DNA of 64,000 nt from Nitratireductor sp. (GTDB lineage: Bacteria > Pseudomonadota > Alphaproteobacteria > Rhizobiales > Rhizobiaceae): contig JACKJU010000004.1 of assembly GCA_020637805.1 (NCBI GenBank), positions 1 to 64,000 on the forward strand. Direction: 5' to 3'. Shown here one piece after another: positions 52,382 through 62,077 of the stretch; positions within the stretch are counted from its first letter, which is position 1, and every line of letters begins with the position of its first letter. Below the pieces are notes generated by a model. It worked only from the letters and a program-made list of their open reading frames with translations. It did no database searches and had not been told where the DNA came from. A program made the position numbers and the translations under genes.

Positions 52382-53836
52382 ATGCGTTTGAACAGTCGAA
52401 AAAACGGCGCCAAGGCTGAAGGCCACTTGTCGGAGGCATCAGAACGCAGGATTGGCCGCAGATCCGTTCTCGGCGGTTTGCTGGCCGGCGCTGCAGCAAC
52501 TCTTGGCGCGGCAGCCCCTGCACGGGCGGAGAAATCCGCACGCGAACTGTTTTCGATGGCCGACCTGCGCGGTTCCAGCAATGCCAATGAACTGGGTTTG
52601 CGACCCGGTGCCGTGGATGACCAGTCGAAGCTCCTGCAGTCCATTCTCGACAAGGCGGCATCGCAGAACAAGCCGGTGTTCCTTCCGCCAGGTGACTACA
52701 AGGTCTCCAACATACTCCTCCCCTCGAACACCAAACTGATCGGCGTGCCGGGCAGTTCGCGCCTGGTATATTCGGGAAACGGCCATTTCCTGATGGGCGA
52801 AAACGCCGAGCACATCGAGATCACGGGTATCGTGGCCGACGGCCAGAACCGGGGGTTCAATCCCTATGCCGAGGCTCTGGTTCGGCTGGTCAACATCGAG
52901 CACGCCGTGATGGACAATTGCCGTTTCCTAGGCAGTTCCGGTACAGGTATCCGCCTCGACCGGTCGGCTGGCCGTATAGAACGCTGCTCGATCAGCGGCG
53001 CGGCGGGCGAATGCGCGATCATGGCCTATGAGAACGAAGGCCTCATTATCGTCAACAACGAGGTTTCCGACTGCGCAAACGGCGGCATCCTGGTCCATCG
53101 CTGGCAGCAGGCGCCGGATGGCACAATTGTTTCGGGCAACCGGGTATCACGCATCGGCGCGGCCAATGGTGGAACCGGCGAATGGGGCAACGGCATCAAC
53201 GTGTTCCGCTGCGGTGACGTGATCATTACCGGGAACCACGTCTCCGACTGCGCCTTCACCGCCATTCGCTCGAATGCGGGGAGCAACGTGCAGATCTCCT
53301 CCAACACCTGCCTGAACTCCGGCGAAACCGCCATCTATTCCGAATTCGAGTTCAACGGGGCAGTTATCAACTCCAACGTGATCGACGGCGGGGCGCGCGG
53401 AATCTCGATCACCAATTTCATGCAGGGTGGCCGCATGGCCGTTTGCTCGGGCAACCTGATCCGCAATATCCGCACCACCGCGCCCTATGAGGATGACGAG
53501 CATCCGTTCGGCGAGGGTATCTCTGCCGAGGCCGACACCGTGGTTACCGGCAACGTGATCGAGAGTGCAAGCCGATACGGCCTGATGCTCGGCTGGGGGC
53601 CTTACCTGCGCGATGTCGTTGCGACCTCGAACATCATTCGCGGCTCCGACATAGGTGTCTATGTCAGCGTGGTCGAGGGCGTAGGCCCTGTTCGCATCTC
53701 CGGCAACACGATTTCGGGGGCGAAGGGCGGCGCGATCATCGGCCATCGCTGGCAGGAAAAGACGACCGGCGATCTCGCCAATGGCGGCGACGGCGGCAAT
53801 GCCAGAATGATGATCAGCGACAACCTGGTCTCGTAA
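52382..53836 (+). CDS. TIGR03808 family Tat-exported parallel beta-helix protein
   Basis: 484 residues from ATG 52382 with GGAAGGGAG upstream. Twin-arginine signal at about residues 24-48 (ERRIGRRSVLGG then a hydrophobic run to PARA-EK). The body is a right-handed beta-helix with repeated turns (NxxSDCANGGILVHR, NHVSDCAFTAIRSN, NVIDGGARGISI). The name matches the Tat-translocated repetitive family of rhizobia; function unknown, possibly polysaccharide binding. It is convergent with pyk. Confidence 0.92.
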   Translation: MRLNSRKNGAKAEGHLSEASERRIGRRSVLGGLLAGAAATLGAAAPARAEKSARELFSMADLRGSSNANELGLRPGAVDDQSKLLQSILDKAASQNKPVFLPPGDYKVSNILLPSNTKLIGVPGSSRLVYSGNGHFLMGENAEHIEITGIVADGQNRGFNPYAEALVRLVNIEHAVMDNCRFLGSSGTGIRLDRSAGRIERCSISGAAGECAIMAYENEGLIIVNNEVSDCANGGILVHRWQQAPDGTIVSGNRVSRIGAANGGTGEWGNGINVFRCGDVIITGNHVSDCAFTAIRSNAGSNVQISSNTCLNSGETAIYSEFEFNGAVINSNVIDGGARGISITNFMQGGRMAVCSGNLIRNIRTTAPYEDDEHPFGEGISAEADTVVTGNVIESASRYGLMLGWGPYLRDVVATSNIIRGSDIGVYVSVVEGVGPVRISGNTISGAKGGAIIGHRWQEKTTGDLANGGDGGNARMMISDNLVS

Positions 53837-53875
53837 AGTACTCCGGCACGCCCTGAAGCGCGTATTCTACCGGCT

Positions 53876-55393
53876 TCACTCCTCGGAAGCCGGTTTCTCC
53901 GTGGACTTGCCAGTCTTCCTGGAAGCGGACTTCTTCGCCGGTTTCGATTTCGATGCGGACTTGCTCTCCTCGTGCTCGCCCACGATGGCGATGCGAAGAA
54001 TGTTGGTCGTTCCAGCCGTGCCGAACGGAACCCCTGCGGAAATCACGATACGGTCGCCGTTCTTTGCCAGTTTTTCGCGCCGCGCGAAGCGGGTCGACTT
54101 GCCAACCATGTCGGCGAAGTTTTCCACGTCATCGCGGGTCTTCACGGCATGCACGCCCCAGGCAAGGCAAAGCTGGCGCGCCACCGTGGCGTCCGGTGTC
54201 AGTCCCAGTGTCGGTACGAGCGTGCGCAGGCGCGACACGCGGCGCACCGTCGAACCTGTCTTGGTGAAGGTGGAAATGGCGGCACAATTGCGGTTGCGCG
54301 CCACGTCGCAGGCTGCAGAAGCAATCGCGTCGGAATCGGTTTCGTCGATCGGCAGCGGCACCGCGTGAATGATGGAATCGAAATCCGGGTCTTCTTCGGT
54401 TGCCTGGATGATCCGGTCCATGGTTTTTACCGCCTCGACCGGATACTTGCCCGCCGCCGTCTCGGCAGAAAGCATCACCGCGTCAGCACCGGCATATACC
54501 GCGTTGGCAACGTCGGAACTTTCGGCACGAGTCGCGACCGGTTCGGAAATCATCGATTCCAGCATCTGGGTAGCGACGATGACAGGCTTGCCCTCCTTGC
54601 GGCAGGCGGCGATGATCTGTTTCTGGATCTGCGGCACGCGCTCCGGCGGCATTTCCACTCCCAGGTCGCCACGCGCCACCATCACGGCATCGGAAAGTGC
54701 AACGATGCCTTCCAGGTTCTCGATGGCAGAAGGCTTTTCAAGCTTGGCCAGAACACGCGTGCGGCCCCGTATAAGACGGCGGGCGCGGTGGATGTCCTCC
54801 ACCTTCTGGACGAAGGAAAGCGCAATCCACTCGACACCGAGGGAGATTGCGAATTCCAGGTCCTTGCGGTCCTTGGCGGTTAGAATGTTGATCGGGAGTA
54901 CAGTTCCTGGAACGTTGACCCCCTTGCGGTCCGAAATGATGCCGGCATTCTGGACCTTGCATGAAAGTACCTTGCCGTCATTCTTTTCAACGGTCAGGCG
55001 CAGACGGCCATCATTGACCAGCAAATCCTCTCCCGGCTTGATGGCGGCGAAAATTTCCTTGTGCGGCAAGGAGACCCTGGAACTGTCACCAGTCACCTTG
55101 TCCAGATGGAACTCGAAATCCTGTCCCTTGCGAAGCCGTTCCGAAACATTGGAAAACGTGCCGATGCGCAGTTTCGGCCCCTGCATGTCCGCCAGAATTC
55201 CGATGGGACGGCCCGTCTCTTCCTCGATCTTGCGGATCATCGCGTGCCTGGCAGCATGCTCCTCGTGGGAACCGTGGCTGAAATTGAGCCGGAACACATC
55301 CACGCCCGCCTTGAAGAGTTGCTTGATTGTCTTGTAGTCGGAACTTGCCGGACCGATGGTTGCAACGATCTTGCAATAGCTTTCGCGTTTCAT
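53876..55393 (-). CDS. pyk: Pyruvate kinase
   Basis: 505 residues: N-terminal KIVATIGPAS, active-site segment LARLEKPSAIENLEGIV-type and MVARGDLGVEMPPERVP, ATQMLESMI, and C-terminal effector domain (AISTFTKTGSTVRRVSRLRT). Converts phosphoenolpyruvate and ADP to pyruvate and ATP. The last ~30 residues form a Lys/Ser-rich tail (EESKSASKSKPAKKS...) that is not part of the fold. The stop is 40 bp from the convergent TIGR03808 gene. Confidence 0.97.
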   Translation of the reverse strand: MKRESYCKIVATIGPASSDYKTIKQLFKAGVDVFRLNFSHGSHEEHAARHAMIRKIEEETGRPIGILADMQGPKLRIGTFSNVSERLRKGQDFEFHLDKVTGDSSRVSLPHKEIFAAIKPGEDLLVNDGRLRLTVEKNDGKVLSCKVQNAGIISDRKGVNVPGTVLPINILTAKDRKDLEFAISLGVEWIALSFVQKVEDIHRARRLIRGRTRVLAKLEKPSAIENLEGIVALSDAVMVARGDLGVEMPPERVPQIQKQIIAACRKEGKPVIVATQMLESMISEPVATRAESSDVANAVYAGADAVMLSAETAAGKYPVEAVKTMDRIIQATEEDPDFDSIIHAVPLPIDETDSDAIASAACDVARNRNCAAISTFTKTGSTVRRVSRLRTLVPTLGLTPDATVARQLCLAWGVHAVKTRDDVENFADMVGKSTRFARREKLAKNGDRIVISAGVPFGTAGTTNILRIAIVGEHEESKSASKSKPAKKSASRKTGKSTEKPASEE

Positions 55394-55532
55394 GGAATTA
55401 ATCTGCCTTTCGCGGAACTGCTCTTGTGCAGTGCATATACAATCGTTTTAAAATATTCGCACTGCCTTCGCAAGAACCCTGGATTCGCGTGACACAGTGA
55501 TGTCACGCGGGCAACAGGTGCAAGGAATCATG

Positions 55533-55556
55533 ATTGGCATCATGCGCAATTGGCAT
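55533..55556. promoter_or_regulatory. Direct repeat in the pyk upstream region
   Basis: ATTGGCAT occurs twice at 16-base spacing, 140-165 bp before the pyk start. The spacing suggests a regulator binding on one face of the helix, but no known operator is recognised. The remaining 55394-55650 stretch holds no gene I can support. Confidence 0.25.
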
Positions 55557-55652
55557 ATGGTGGCCGCATTAAACTTGAGGCAATGTGCTCAACAGAAATC
55601 AAGTTTGTTGAACATCCCGGCTGGCCCCTGCAATCCTGTTTACGCGCAAAGC

Positions 55653-55686
55653 AAAACCGCGCCCCGGAAATAAATCCGGAGCGCGG
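55653..55686 (-). terminator. Terminator after sucD
   Basis: On the minus strand CCGCGCTCCGGA pairs with TCCGGGGCGCGG (one wobble) around a short T/A loop, followed by TTTT. It lies 45 bp past the sucD stop and shows that sucCD ends here rather than continuing to sucAB. Confidence 0.85.
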
Positions 55687-55730
55687 TATGTTCATTCCCG
55701 TGGCTGCAAGCCCGTTCGGGCGTCAGGCGA

Positions 55731-56642
55731 TCAGCCGATTGCCTTGAGCAGGGTTTCGCCAAGCTTCGCCGGAGACGGGGAAACGACGATACCGGCCGAT
55801 TCCATCGCAGCGATCTTGTCTTCGGCTCCGCCCTTGCCACCGGAGATCACGGCACCGGCATGGCCCATGGTGCGTCCCGGAGGTGCGGTACGGCCGGCAA
55901 TGAAGCCTGCCATCGGTTTCTTGCGGCCCTTTTTCGCCTGCTCGATCAGCCACTCGGAAGCTTCTTCCTCGGCAGAGCCACCGATCTCGCCGATCATGAT
56001 GATCGACTTGGTCTCGTCATCGTCGAGGAACATGTCGAGCACGTCGATGAACTCGGTGCCCTTGACCGGGTCGCCGCCGATGCCGACAGCCGTAGTCTGG
56101 CCGAGACCCGCATTGGTGGTCTGGAAGACTGCCTCATAGGTGAGCGTACCGGAGCGCGACACGACGCCGACCGAGCCCTTCATGAAGATGTTGCCCGGCA
56201 TGATGCCGATCTTGCACTGTTCAGGTGTCAGGATGCCCGGGCAGTTTGGGCCAAGCAGGCGGGAATTCGACTTGCGAAGGCGCGCCTTGACCTCGACCAT
56301 GTCGGAAACCGGGATGCCCTCGGTGATGCAGACGATGAAGGGTATTTCAGCCTCGATGGCCTCGATGATCGCAGCGGCAGCCCCTGCAGGCGGAACGTAG
56401 ACGACGGATGCATCAGCGCCGGTTGCGGCCTTGCCTTCCTTCACGGAGGCGAAGATCGGCAGTTCGGTACCCTTGGCACTGCCGTTTTCGGCAGTCCAGG
56501 TTTCTCCGCCCTTCTTCGGGTGAATACCCCCAACCATCTTGGTGCCGTAATAGGCGAGCGCCTGTTCGGTGTGGAAGGTACCGGTCTTGCCGGTCAGGCC
56601 CTGTACGAGAACCTTGGTGTCTTTGTTTACGAGAATGGACAT
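55731..56642 (-). CDS. sucD: Succinyl-CoA ligase, alpha subunit
   Basis: 303 residues with N-terminal CoA-binding domain (VLVQGLTGKTGTFH), active His261 in RTMGHAGAVISGGKGGA, and GPNCPGILTP. Forms the ligase with SucC, making ATP/GTP from succinyl-CoA in the TCA cycle. It follows sucC by 6 bp. Confidence 0.97.
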   Translation of the reverse strand: MSILVNKDTKVLVQGLTGKTGTFHTEQALAYYGTKMVGGIHPKKGGETWTAENGSAKGTELPIFASVKEGKAATGADASVVYVPPAGAAAAIIEAIEAEIPFIVCITEGIPVSDMVEVKARLRKSNSRLLGPNCPGILTPEQCKIGIMPGNIFMKGSVGVVSRSGTLTYEAVFQTTNAGLGQTTAVGIGGDPVKGTEFIDVLDMFLDDDETKSIIMIGEIGGSAEEEASEWLIEQAKKGRKKPMAGFIAGRTAPPGRTMGHAGAVISGGKGGAEDKIAAMESAGIVVSPSPAKLGETLLKAIG

Positions 56643-56648
56643 CTTGGA

Positions 56649-57845
56649 TCAGGCCTCTTTGACAGCTTTGACGATTTTCTGGGCGGCATCGTCGAGATCG
56701 TCAGCAGCGATCACGTTGAGGCCCGACTCGTTGATGATCTTCTTGCCGAGTTCGACGTTGGTACCTTCGAGGCGAACAACCAGCGGAACTTTCAGGCCCA
56801 CTTCCTTGACCGCAGCGACCACGCCTTCGGCGATCACGTCGCAGCGCATGATACCGCCAAAGATGTTGACCAGAATGCCCTTAACGTTCGGATCGGAAGT
56901 GATGATCTTGAAGGCTGCCGTCACCTTCTCCTTGGAAGCGCCACCACCAACATCGAGGAAGTTGGCGGGCTCGGCCCCGTAGAGCTTGATGATGTCCATC
57001 GTCGCCATGGCAAGACCGGCACCGTTGACCATGCAGCCGATGTCACCGTCGAGCGCGACATAGGCGAGATCGTACTTGGAGGCCTCGATTTCCTTTGCGT
57101 CCTCTTCCGTCTCGTCGCGCAGTTCGACAACGTCCGGGTGACGGAACAGCGCGTTGCCGTCGAAGGATACCTTGGCGTCGAGAACGCGCAGGTGACCGTT
57201 CTTCATGACGATCAGCGGGTTGACCTCAAGCAGGCTCATGTCCTTCTCGACAAAGGCCTTGTAGAGGATCGGGAAGAGCGACTTGGCGTCTTCGGCAGCA
57301 GCACCGTCAAGTTTCAGCGCAGCGGAGAGTTTTGCAACATCGGCATCGGTGATGCCTTCGAGCGGATCGATGCCGACGGTAGCGATCTTTTCCGGTGTTT
57401 CCTCGGCAACCGCCTCGATGTCCATGCCGCCCTCGGTCGATACGACGAAGGAAACCAGGGAAGAGGAGCGATCCACGAGGATCGAGAGATAAAGTTCGCG
57501 CTCGATGTCGGCGCCGTCTTCGAGATACAGGCGATTGACCTGCTTTCCAGCTTCGCCGGTCTGCTTGGTGACGAGCGTGTTACCGAGCATCTCGGCCACG
57601 TGGGACTTTACTTCCTCAGGTGAGAAAGCGAGGCGCACGCCGCCTTTCGAATCTGCCGGAAGCTCCTTGAACTTGCCCTTGCCGCGTCCACCGGCATGGA
57701 TCTGGCTCTTGACCACGTAGAGCGGTCCCGGAAGCGCAGCAATCGCCGCGTCCACATCGTCTGCCGACAATATCGGCACACCCTGTGCGACGGGAGCCCC
57801 GTAACCCTTCAGAAGTTGTTTCGCCTGGTATTCGTGAATGTTCAT
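56649..57845 (-). CDS. sucC: Succinyl-CoA ligase, beta subunit
   Basis: 398 residues from the ATG at 57845 (MNIHEYQAKQLLKGYGAPV, the conserved start); a longer frame adds 35 non-conserved residues. ATP-grasp fold with the VKSQIHAGGRGKGKF segment and GGIMRCDVIAEGVV. Pairs with SucD 6 bp downstream. The usual neighbours mdh and sucAB are not adjacent. Confidence 0.97.
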   Translation of the reverse strand: MNIHEYQAKQLLKGYGAPVAQGVPILSADDVDAAIAALPGPLYVVKSQIHAGGRGKGKFKELPADSKGGVRLAFSPEEVKSHVAEMLGNTLVTKQTGEAGKQVNRLYLEDGADIERELYLSILVDRSSSLVSFVVSTEGGMDIEAVAEETPEKIATVGIDPLEGITDADVAKLSAALKLDGAAAEDAKSLFPILYKAFVEKDMSLLEVNPLIVMKNGHLRVLDAKVSFDGNALFRHPDVVELRDETEEDAKEIEASKYDLAYVALDGDIGCMVNGAGLAMATMDIIKLYGAEPANFLDVGGGASKEKVTAAFKIITSDPNVKGILVNIFGGIMRCDVIAEGVVAAVKEVGLKVPLVVRLEGTNVELGKKIINESGLNVIAADDLDDAAQKIVKAVKEA

Positions 57846-58233
57846 GTCGCTCTCAACCTTTGCCCTGGATGGCTTGACCTTCCGGCTTTCGACTTGCCTG
57901 CCGGTTGAGGAAACCGGCACACATTTCCCGCATGCGACAGCGAGCCGCATACCGGGTTCGCATGCGGGAATAGGTCAGCAAGCCGCCGTTATCAAGCCTT
58001 TACCCGATGTTTGTGCGGTGAGTGAACACATTTGGGGGCGCTCGAAAATAGGCCATTGGAATGAGCGCAGCCGCCGATTTTCGCCGAGCGCGGCGTTCAA
58101 TCGTTTGTATCGGCTGCCATAGGGGCAAATTTGCCCGAGCCGGACCATAATTTCATATCCGGTTGTGTATCGATGCACACGCCAGGCGACATGCATCACC
58201 TGGCTCGAAAGTTGCGGAAAAGCTTCGGCAGGG
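57846..58233. other. Intergenic region upstream of sucC, no gene seen
   Basis: About 390 bp between fhs and sucC. No frame has a recognisable product. It should contain the sucCD promoter and the end of the fhs transcript; no clear terminator was found. Confidence 0.4.
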
Positions 58234-59910
58234 TCAGAAAAGCCCCTCAATTTCACCCTTGGTGTTGAGTTCGATCACTTCCGCGCTGGGCCTGCGCGGC
58301 AGTCCCGGCATGGTCATGATGTCCCCGCAGATGACCACGACGAACCCCGCGCCTGCGGAAAGGCGCACCTCGCGAACCGGCACGGAATGCCCGGTGGGCG
58401 CTCCGCGCAGGCTGGGATCGGTCGAAAATGAATACTGGGTCTTGGCCATGCAGATGGGCAAGTCGCCATAGCCTTCGGCTTCCCACTGGCGCAACTGGTC
58501 GCGGATCCGCTTGTCGGCCATGACCTCGTCTGCCCGGTAGATCCTCTTGGCGATGGTTTCGATCTTCTCGAACAAGCCCATCTTGTCGGGATAGAGAGGC
58601 GAAAACTGCGCCATTCCGGAATCTGCAATCGCGGCGACCCGTTCCGCCAGTTCCGCAATGCCTTTCGATCCATCTGCCCAGTGCCTGCACAGGAAGGCCT
58701 CCGAGCCCGCCTCCTTCACATACTCCATGACCGCGTCTAGTTCGGCCTTCGAGTCACCGGTAAAATGGTTGATGGCGACGACGGCCGGAACACCGAACTG
58801 GCGCATGTTCTCGATATGCCGGCCCAGATTGGCAAGGCCCGCCTTCACTGCCGCCACGTTCTCGTCCTTCAGGTCTTCCTTGGCCACGCCCCCATTCATC
58901 TTGACGGCGCGGACAGTGGCAACGATGACCACGGCATCGGGTGCAAGTCCCGCCTTGCGGCACTTGATGTCCATGAACTTCTCTGCGCCGAGATCTGCAC
59001 CGAACCCGGCTTCGGTCACTACATAGTCCGCCAGCTTGAGCGCGGTCTTGGTGGCAATGACCGAGTTGCAGCCATGGGCGATGTTGGCGAACGGCCCGCC
59101 ATGGACAAAGGCAGGATTGTTCTCCAGCGTCTGCACCAGATTGGGCTGCATGGCATCCTTGAGCAGAACTGTCATTGCTCCGTCCGCCTTCAGGTCGCGG
59201 CAGTAGACCGGCGAACGGTCACGCCGGTAGGCAACTATGATGTTGCCCAGCCTCTCGCGCAGATCATCCAGGTCGTTCGAAAGGCACAGGATCGCCATGA
59301 CCTCGGAAGCCACGGTGATATCGAAACCGGCTTCGCGGGGAAAGCCGTTCGAGATGCCGCCAAGATTGACCACGATCTCGCGCAGGGCACGGTCGTTCAT
59401 GTCCATGACGCGGCGCCATGCGACCCGGCGAATGTCGATGCCAAGCTCGTTGCCCCAGTAGACGTGGTTGTCGATCATTGCGGCGAGAAGGTTGTGCGCG
59501 GAGGTGATGGCGTGGAAGTCACCGGTGAAATGAAGGTTCATGTCCTCCATCGGAATTACCTGGGCATACCCGCCGCCCGCTGCGCCGCCCTTCATCCCGA
59601 AACAGGGTCCAAGAGACGCCTCACGGATGCAGATCATTGCCTTCTTGCCAATGGCGTTGAGGCCGTCACCAAGGCCAACCGTGGTTGTTGTCTTGCCCTC
59701 GCCTGCAGGTGTCGGGTTTATCGCGGTCACCAGTATGAGCTTGCCGTTCTTTTTCTTTTCAAGGCCCGCGATGAAACCGGCTGAAACCTTTGCCTTGTCA
59801 TGGCCATAGGGCAGCAGGTGATCGGCAGGAATGCCGATCTTCTCTCCCACTTCGATGATCGGCTTTTTCTCGGCCGAGCGGGCGATTTCGATATCGGTCT
59901 TTGCTGCCAT
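58234..59910 (-). CDS. fhs: Formate-tetrahydrofolate ligase
   Basis: 558 residues from the ATG at 59910 with GGAGGAAATC upstream. ATP-binding segment TPAGEGKTTTTVGLGDGL, then KAMICIREASLGPCFGMKGGAAGGG and the C-terminal MTMPGLPRRPSAEVI. Makes 10-formyl-THF from formate, THF and ATP. It is divergent from gcvTHP, another source of one-carbon units, across ~640 bp. Confidence 0.97.
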   Translation of the reverse strand: MAAKTDIEIARSAEKKPIIEVGEKIGIPADHLLPYGHDKAKVSAGFIAGLEKKKNGKLILVTAINPTPAGEGKTTTTVGLGDGLNAIGKKAMICIREASLGPCFGMKGGAAGGGYAQVIPMEDMNLHFTGDFHAITSAHNLLAAMIDNHVYWGNELGIDIRRVAWRRVMDMNDRALREIVVNLGGISNGFPREAGFDITVASEVMAILCLSNDLDDLRERLGNIIVAYRRDRSPVYCRDLKADGAMTVLLKDAMQPNLVQTLENNPAFVHGGPFANIAHGCNSVIATKTALKLADYVVTEAGFGADLGAEKFMDIKCRKAGLAPDAVVIVATVRAVKMNGGVAKEDLKDENVAAVKAGLANLGRHIENMRQFGVPAVVAINHFTGDSKAELDAVMEYVKEAGSEAFLCRHWADGSKGIAELAERVAAIADSGMAQFSPLYPDKMGLFEKIETIAKRIYRADEVMADKRIRDQLRQWEAEGYGDLPICMAKTQYSFSTDPSLRGAPTGHSVPVREVRLSAGAGFVVVICGDIMTMPGLPRRPSAEVIELNTKGEIEGLF

Positions 59911-60267
59911 GATTTCCTCCTTGCCGGGCGGGCGGGCCACGAACGGACCAAACAATCTTGCCAATGGACCGTATGGCAACGGTCAATGCTGGCTCGACGA
60001 GCGAAATTCCGAACTTGGATGAAATGGCACCAGCCGGATGCAGTATGACATCCAAATTGCAATTTCAGGCAAGATGGGCGCATTTTTTGCAGGCCGATGC
60101 AACGAATCGGCCACAAAATATTCCAATTGAGACCCTTTGCAATTCGAGCACGGTCGGGCTCTGATTTTTCTGCATGGCTCAACGGCTGGGGATTCTCGCA
60201 ATTTCCGCATTGCATGATTGCGTCATTTGCTGTCACTATTGCGAAGTCATCCGGCAATTGCCGGGCT
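59911..60267. promoter_or_regulatory. Divergent fhs/gcv promoter region
   Basis: About 360 bp between the fhs start and the glycine riboswitch. It holds no supported gene and must carry both promoters. No operator was identified with confidence. Confidence 0.4.
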
Positions 60268-60460
60268 GCAAGCGGGAGAGAGTTCGCGCCACGGAAACGT
60301 GGCAAGGACCGCCGAAGGTGAAAACCACCCATAATCTCTCAGGCAAAAGGACCGTTTGCGGCAGACACTCTGGAAAACGGGCAGCAGCCCGTGCCGAAGG
60401 TGTAAGCGGAAAGCCCTGGCATTTCGCGAGTCTCTCAGGCCAAGGACAGAGGGGTGCCAT
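60268..60460 (+). ncRNA. Tandem glycine riboswitch
   Basis: Two aptamers in series. First: AGCGGGAGAG, GCCGAAGGTG and ATCTCTCAGGCAAAAGGACC. Second: ACACTCTGG, GCCGAAGGTG and GTCTCTCAGGCCAAGGACAGAGG. The conserved GCCGAAGG and CUCUCAGGC(A)AAAGGAC blocks occur in both, separated by a short linker. It lies 90 bp before gcvT and would raise gcvTHP expression when glycine binds. Confidence 0.95.
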
Positions 60461-60549
60461 TTCCCGGCAACGGGCGTGGCTGAACCATTGTCACTGGATT
60501 GAGCCCTGGAACATTTGGCGCCGGGAGCTAGCATGGAGAGACTGGCACC

Positions 60550-61626
60550 TTGAAGAAAACACCCCTGCATGAACTGCATGCCGAAAGCGGCTCGAAGTTT
60601 GGTCCATTCGCCGGCTATGACATGCCGTTGTTCTATCCTCTCGGGATCATGAAGGAACACCAGCACACGCGCGGCCATGCCGGCCTGTTCGATATTTCCC
60701 ACATGGTGCATATCGACGTTTCGGGACCGCAGGCTGCCGATCTCATAGCGCGCGCCTCCCCCTTCGATCCTGCCTCTCAAGATCAGGGAAGCTGCAAATA
60801 CACCTTCTTTCTCAATGAAAATGCCGGGATCATCGACGATCTGATCGTCACGCGTCTTGGCGACGCCCGGTTCCGCATCGTTGCCAATGCCGGCTGCGCC
60901 GAAAAGGATATCGCGCATATCAGCAAGCTGGCAGAAGAATACGACGCTGATATCGAAGTCCTCGAATGCGGGTTCGTGGCATTGCAGGGACCCGAAGCGG
61001 AGAAAGTGCTGTGCGATGCCGGGATCGATGTCTCGCAGCTTGTCTTCATGACGGCGATGGAACCGGAAAGCGGCTGGTTCGTCTCGCGAACGGGTTACAC
61101 GGGCGAAGACGGTTTCGAGATTGCCCTTCCGGTGGCAGAAACGGAGGCATTCGCCCGCAAGCTTCTTTCAGATGAGAGGGTTGAACTCATCGGCCTTGGA
61201 GCGCGCGACAGCCTGCGGCTCGAAGCCGGGCTTTCGCTTTACGGCCAGGATTTGGACGAGGAAACCTCGCCGCATGAAGCCGGGCTGATCTGGGCGATCC
61301 CGAAGGAGCTTCGTTCGGGCGGCGCCTATCTTGGCGCGGACGCCTTTGCGAGGAAGTTTGCCGAAGGACGCAAGCGCAAGCGGGTCGGGCTCAAACCGAA
61401 GGAAGCCAAGCCGGTCCGTGCGGGCGCAACACTTGCCGACAGTGAAGGCAACGAGATTGGCTCCATCACCTCTGGCGGCTTCGGGCCGACAGTGGGCGGA
61501 CCGGTGGCGTTGGGAATGATTTCAGCCGATGCCGGCGAGAACGGTATTTTTGCCGATGTCCGCGGCAAGCAGGTCGAGATGGAAATCGTGCCCCTGCCCT
61601 TCGCACCCCACCACTACAAGAAATAA
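60550..61626 (+). CDS. gcvT: Glycine cleavage system T protein (aminomethyltransferase)
   Basis: 358 residues from a TTG start with GGAGAG 9 bases upstream; the nearby ATG at 60533 is out of frame. KKTPLHELHAESGSKFGPFAGYDMP, then LFDISHMVHIDVSG, SRTGYTGEDGFEI and ARDSLRLEAGLSLYGQDLDEETSP, all GcvT hallmarks. Transfers the methylene from H-protein to THF. First gene after the glycine riboswitch. Confidence 0.96.
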   Translation: MKKTPLHELHAESGSKFGPFAGYDMPLFYPLGIMKEHQHTRGHAGLFDISHMVHIDVSGPQAADLIARASPFDPASQDQGSCKYTFFLNENAGIIDDLIVTRLGDARFRIVANAGCAEKDIAHISKLAEEYDADIEVLECGFVALQGPEAEKVLCDAGIDVSQLVFMTAMEPESGWFVSRTGYTGEDGFEIALPVAETEAFARKLLSDERVELIGLGARDSLRLEAGLSLYGQDLDEETSPHEAGLIWAIPKELRSGGAYLGADAFARKFAEGRKRKRVGLKPKEAKPVRAGATLADSEGNEIGSITSGGFGPTVGGPVALGMISADAGENGIFADVRGKQVEMEIVPLPFAPHHYKK

Positions 61627-61659
61627 GCACAATCCAATCCCTCAAAGAGAGAGCAGCAC

Positions 61660-62028
61660 ATGGCAACTGTATACTACACCGATGAACACGAATGGATCAG
61701 CGTCGAAGGCGACACCGCCACGGTCGGCATCACCAATTACGCTCAGGAACAGCTTGGCGATCTCGTGTTCGTGGAATTGCCCGATGTCGGACGCACCATT
61801 TCCAAGGGCGAGGAAACTGTCGTGGTCGAGTCGGTCAAGGCAGCATCGGACGTCTACGCACCCATCGACGGCGAGGTTACCGGGGTGAACGAGTCACTCG
61901 GCTCCGACCCTGCACTCGTCAACACCGCAGCAGAAGGCGACGGCTGGCTGTTCAAGATGAAGATTGGCGATCCGTCCCAACTCGAAGGGTTGATGGACAA
62001 GGCCGCCTATGACGCGATGGTTGGTTGA
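61660..62028 (+). CDS. gcvH: Glycine cleavage system H protein
   Basis: 122 residues with GITNYAQEQLGDLVFVELPDVG and the lipoyl lysine Lys60 in VVESVKAASDVYAPI. Carries the aminomethyl group between P, T and L proteins. It lies 33 bp after gcvT and 49 bp before gcvP, with AGAGAGAG upstream. Confidence 0.97.
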   Translation: MATVYYTDEHEWISVEGDTATVGITNYAQEQLGDLVFVELPDVGRTISKGEETVVVESVKAASDVYAPIDGEVTGVNESLGSDPALVNTAAEGDGWLFKMKIGDPSQLEGLMDKAAYDAMVG

Positions 62029-62077
62029 GCCCAACGCCTTTCCCTACCGCTTTTGATTTCTGCACGGAGCACCGGCA

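Noticed and set aside
55860..57623. Plus-strand frame of 587 codons
   Set aside because: Antisense to sucD and sucC, which are certain.
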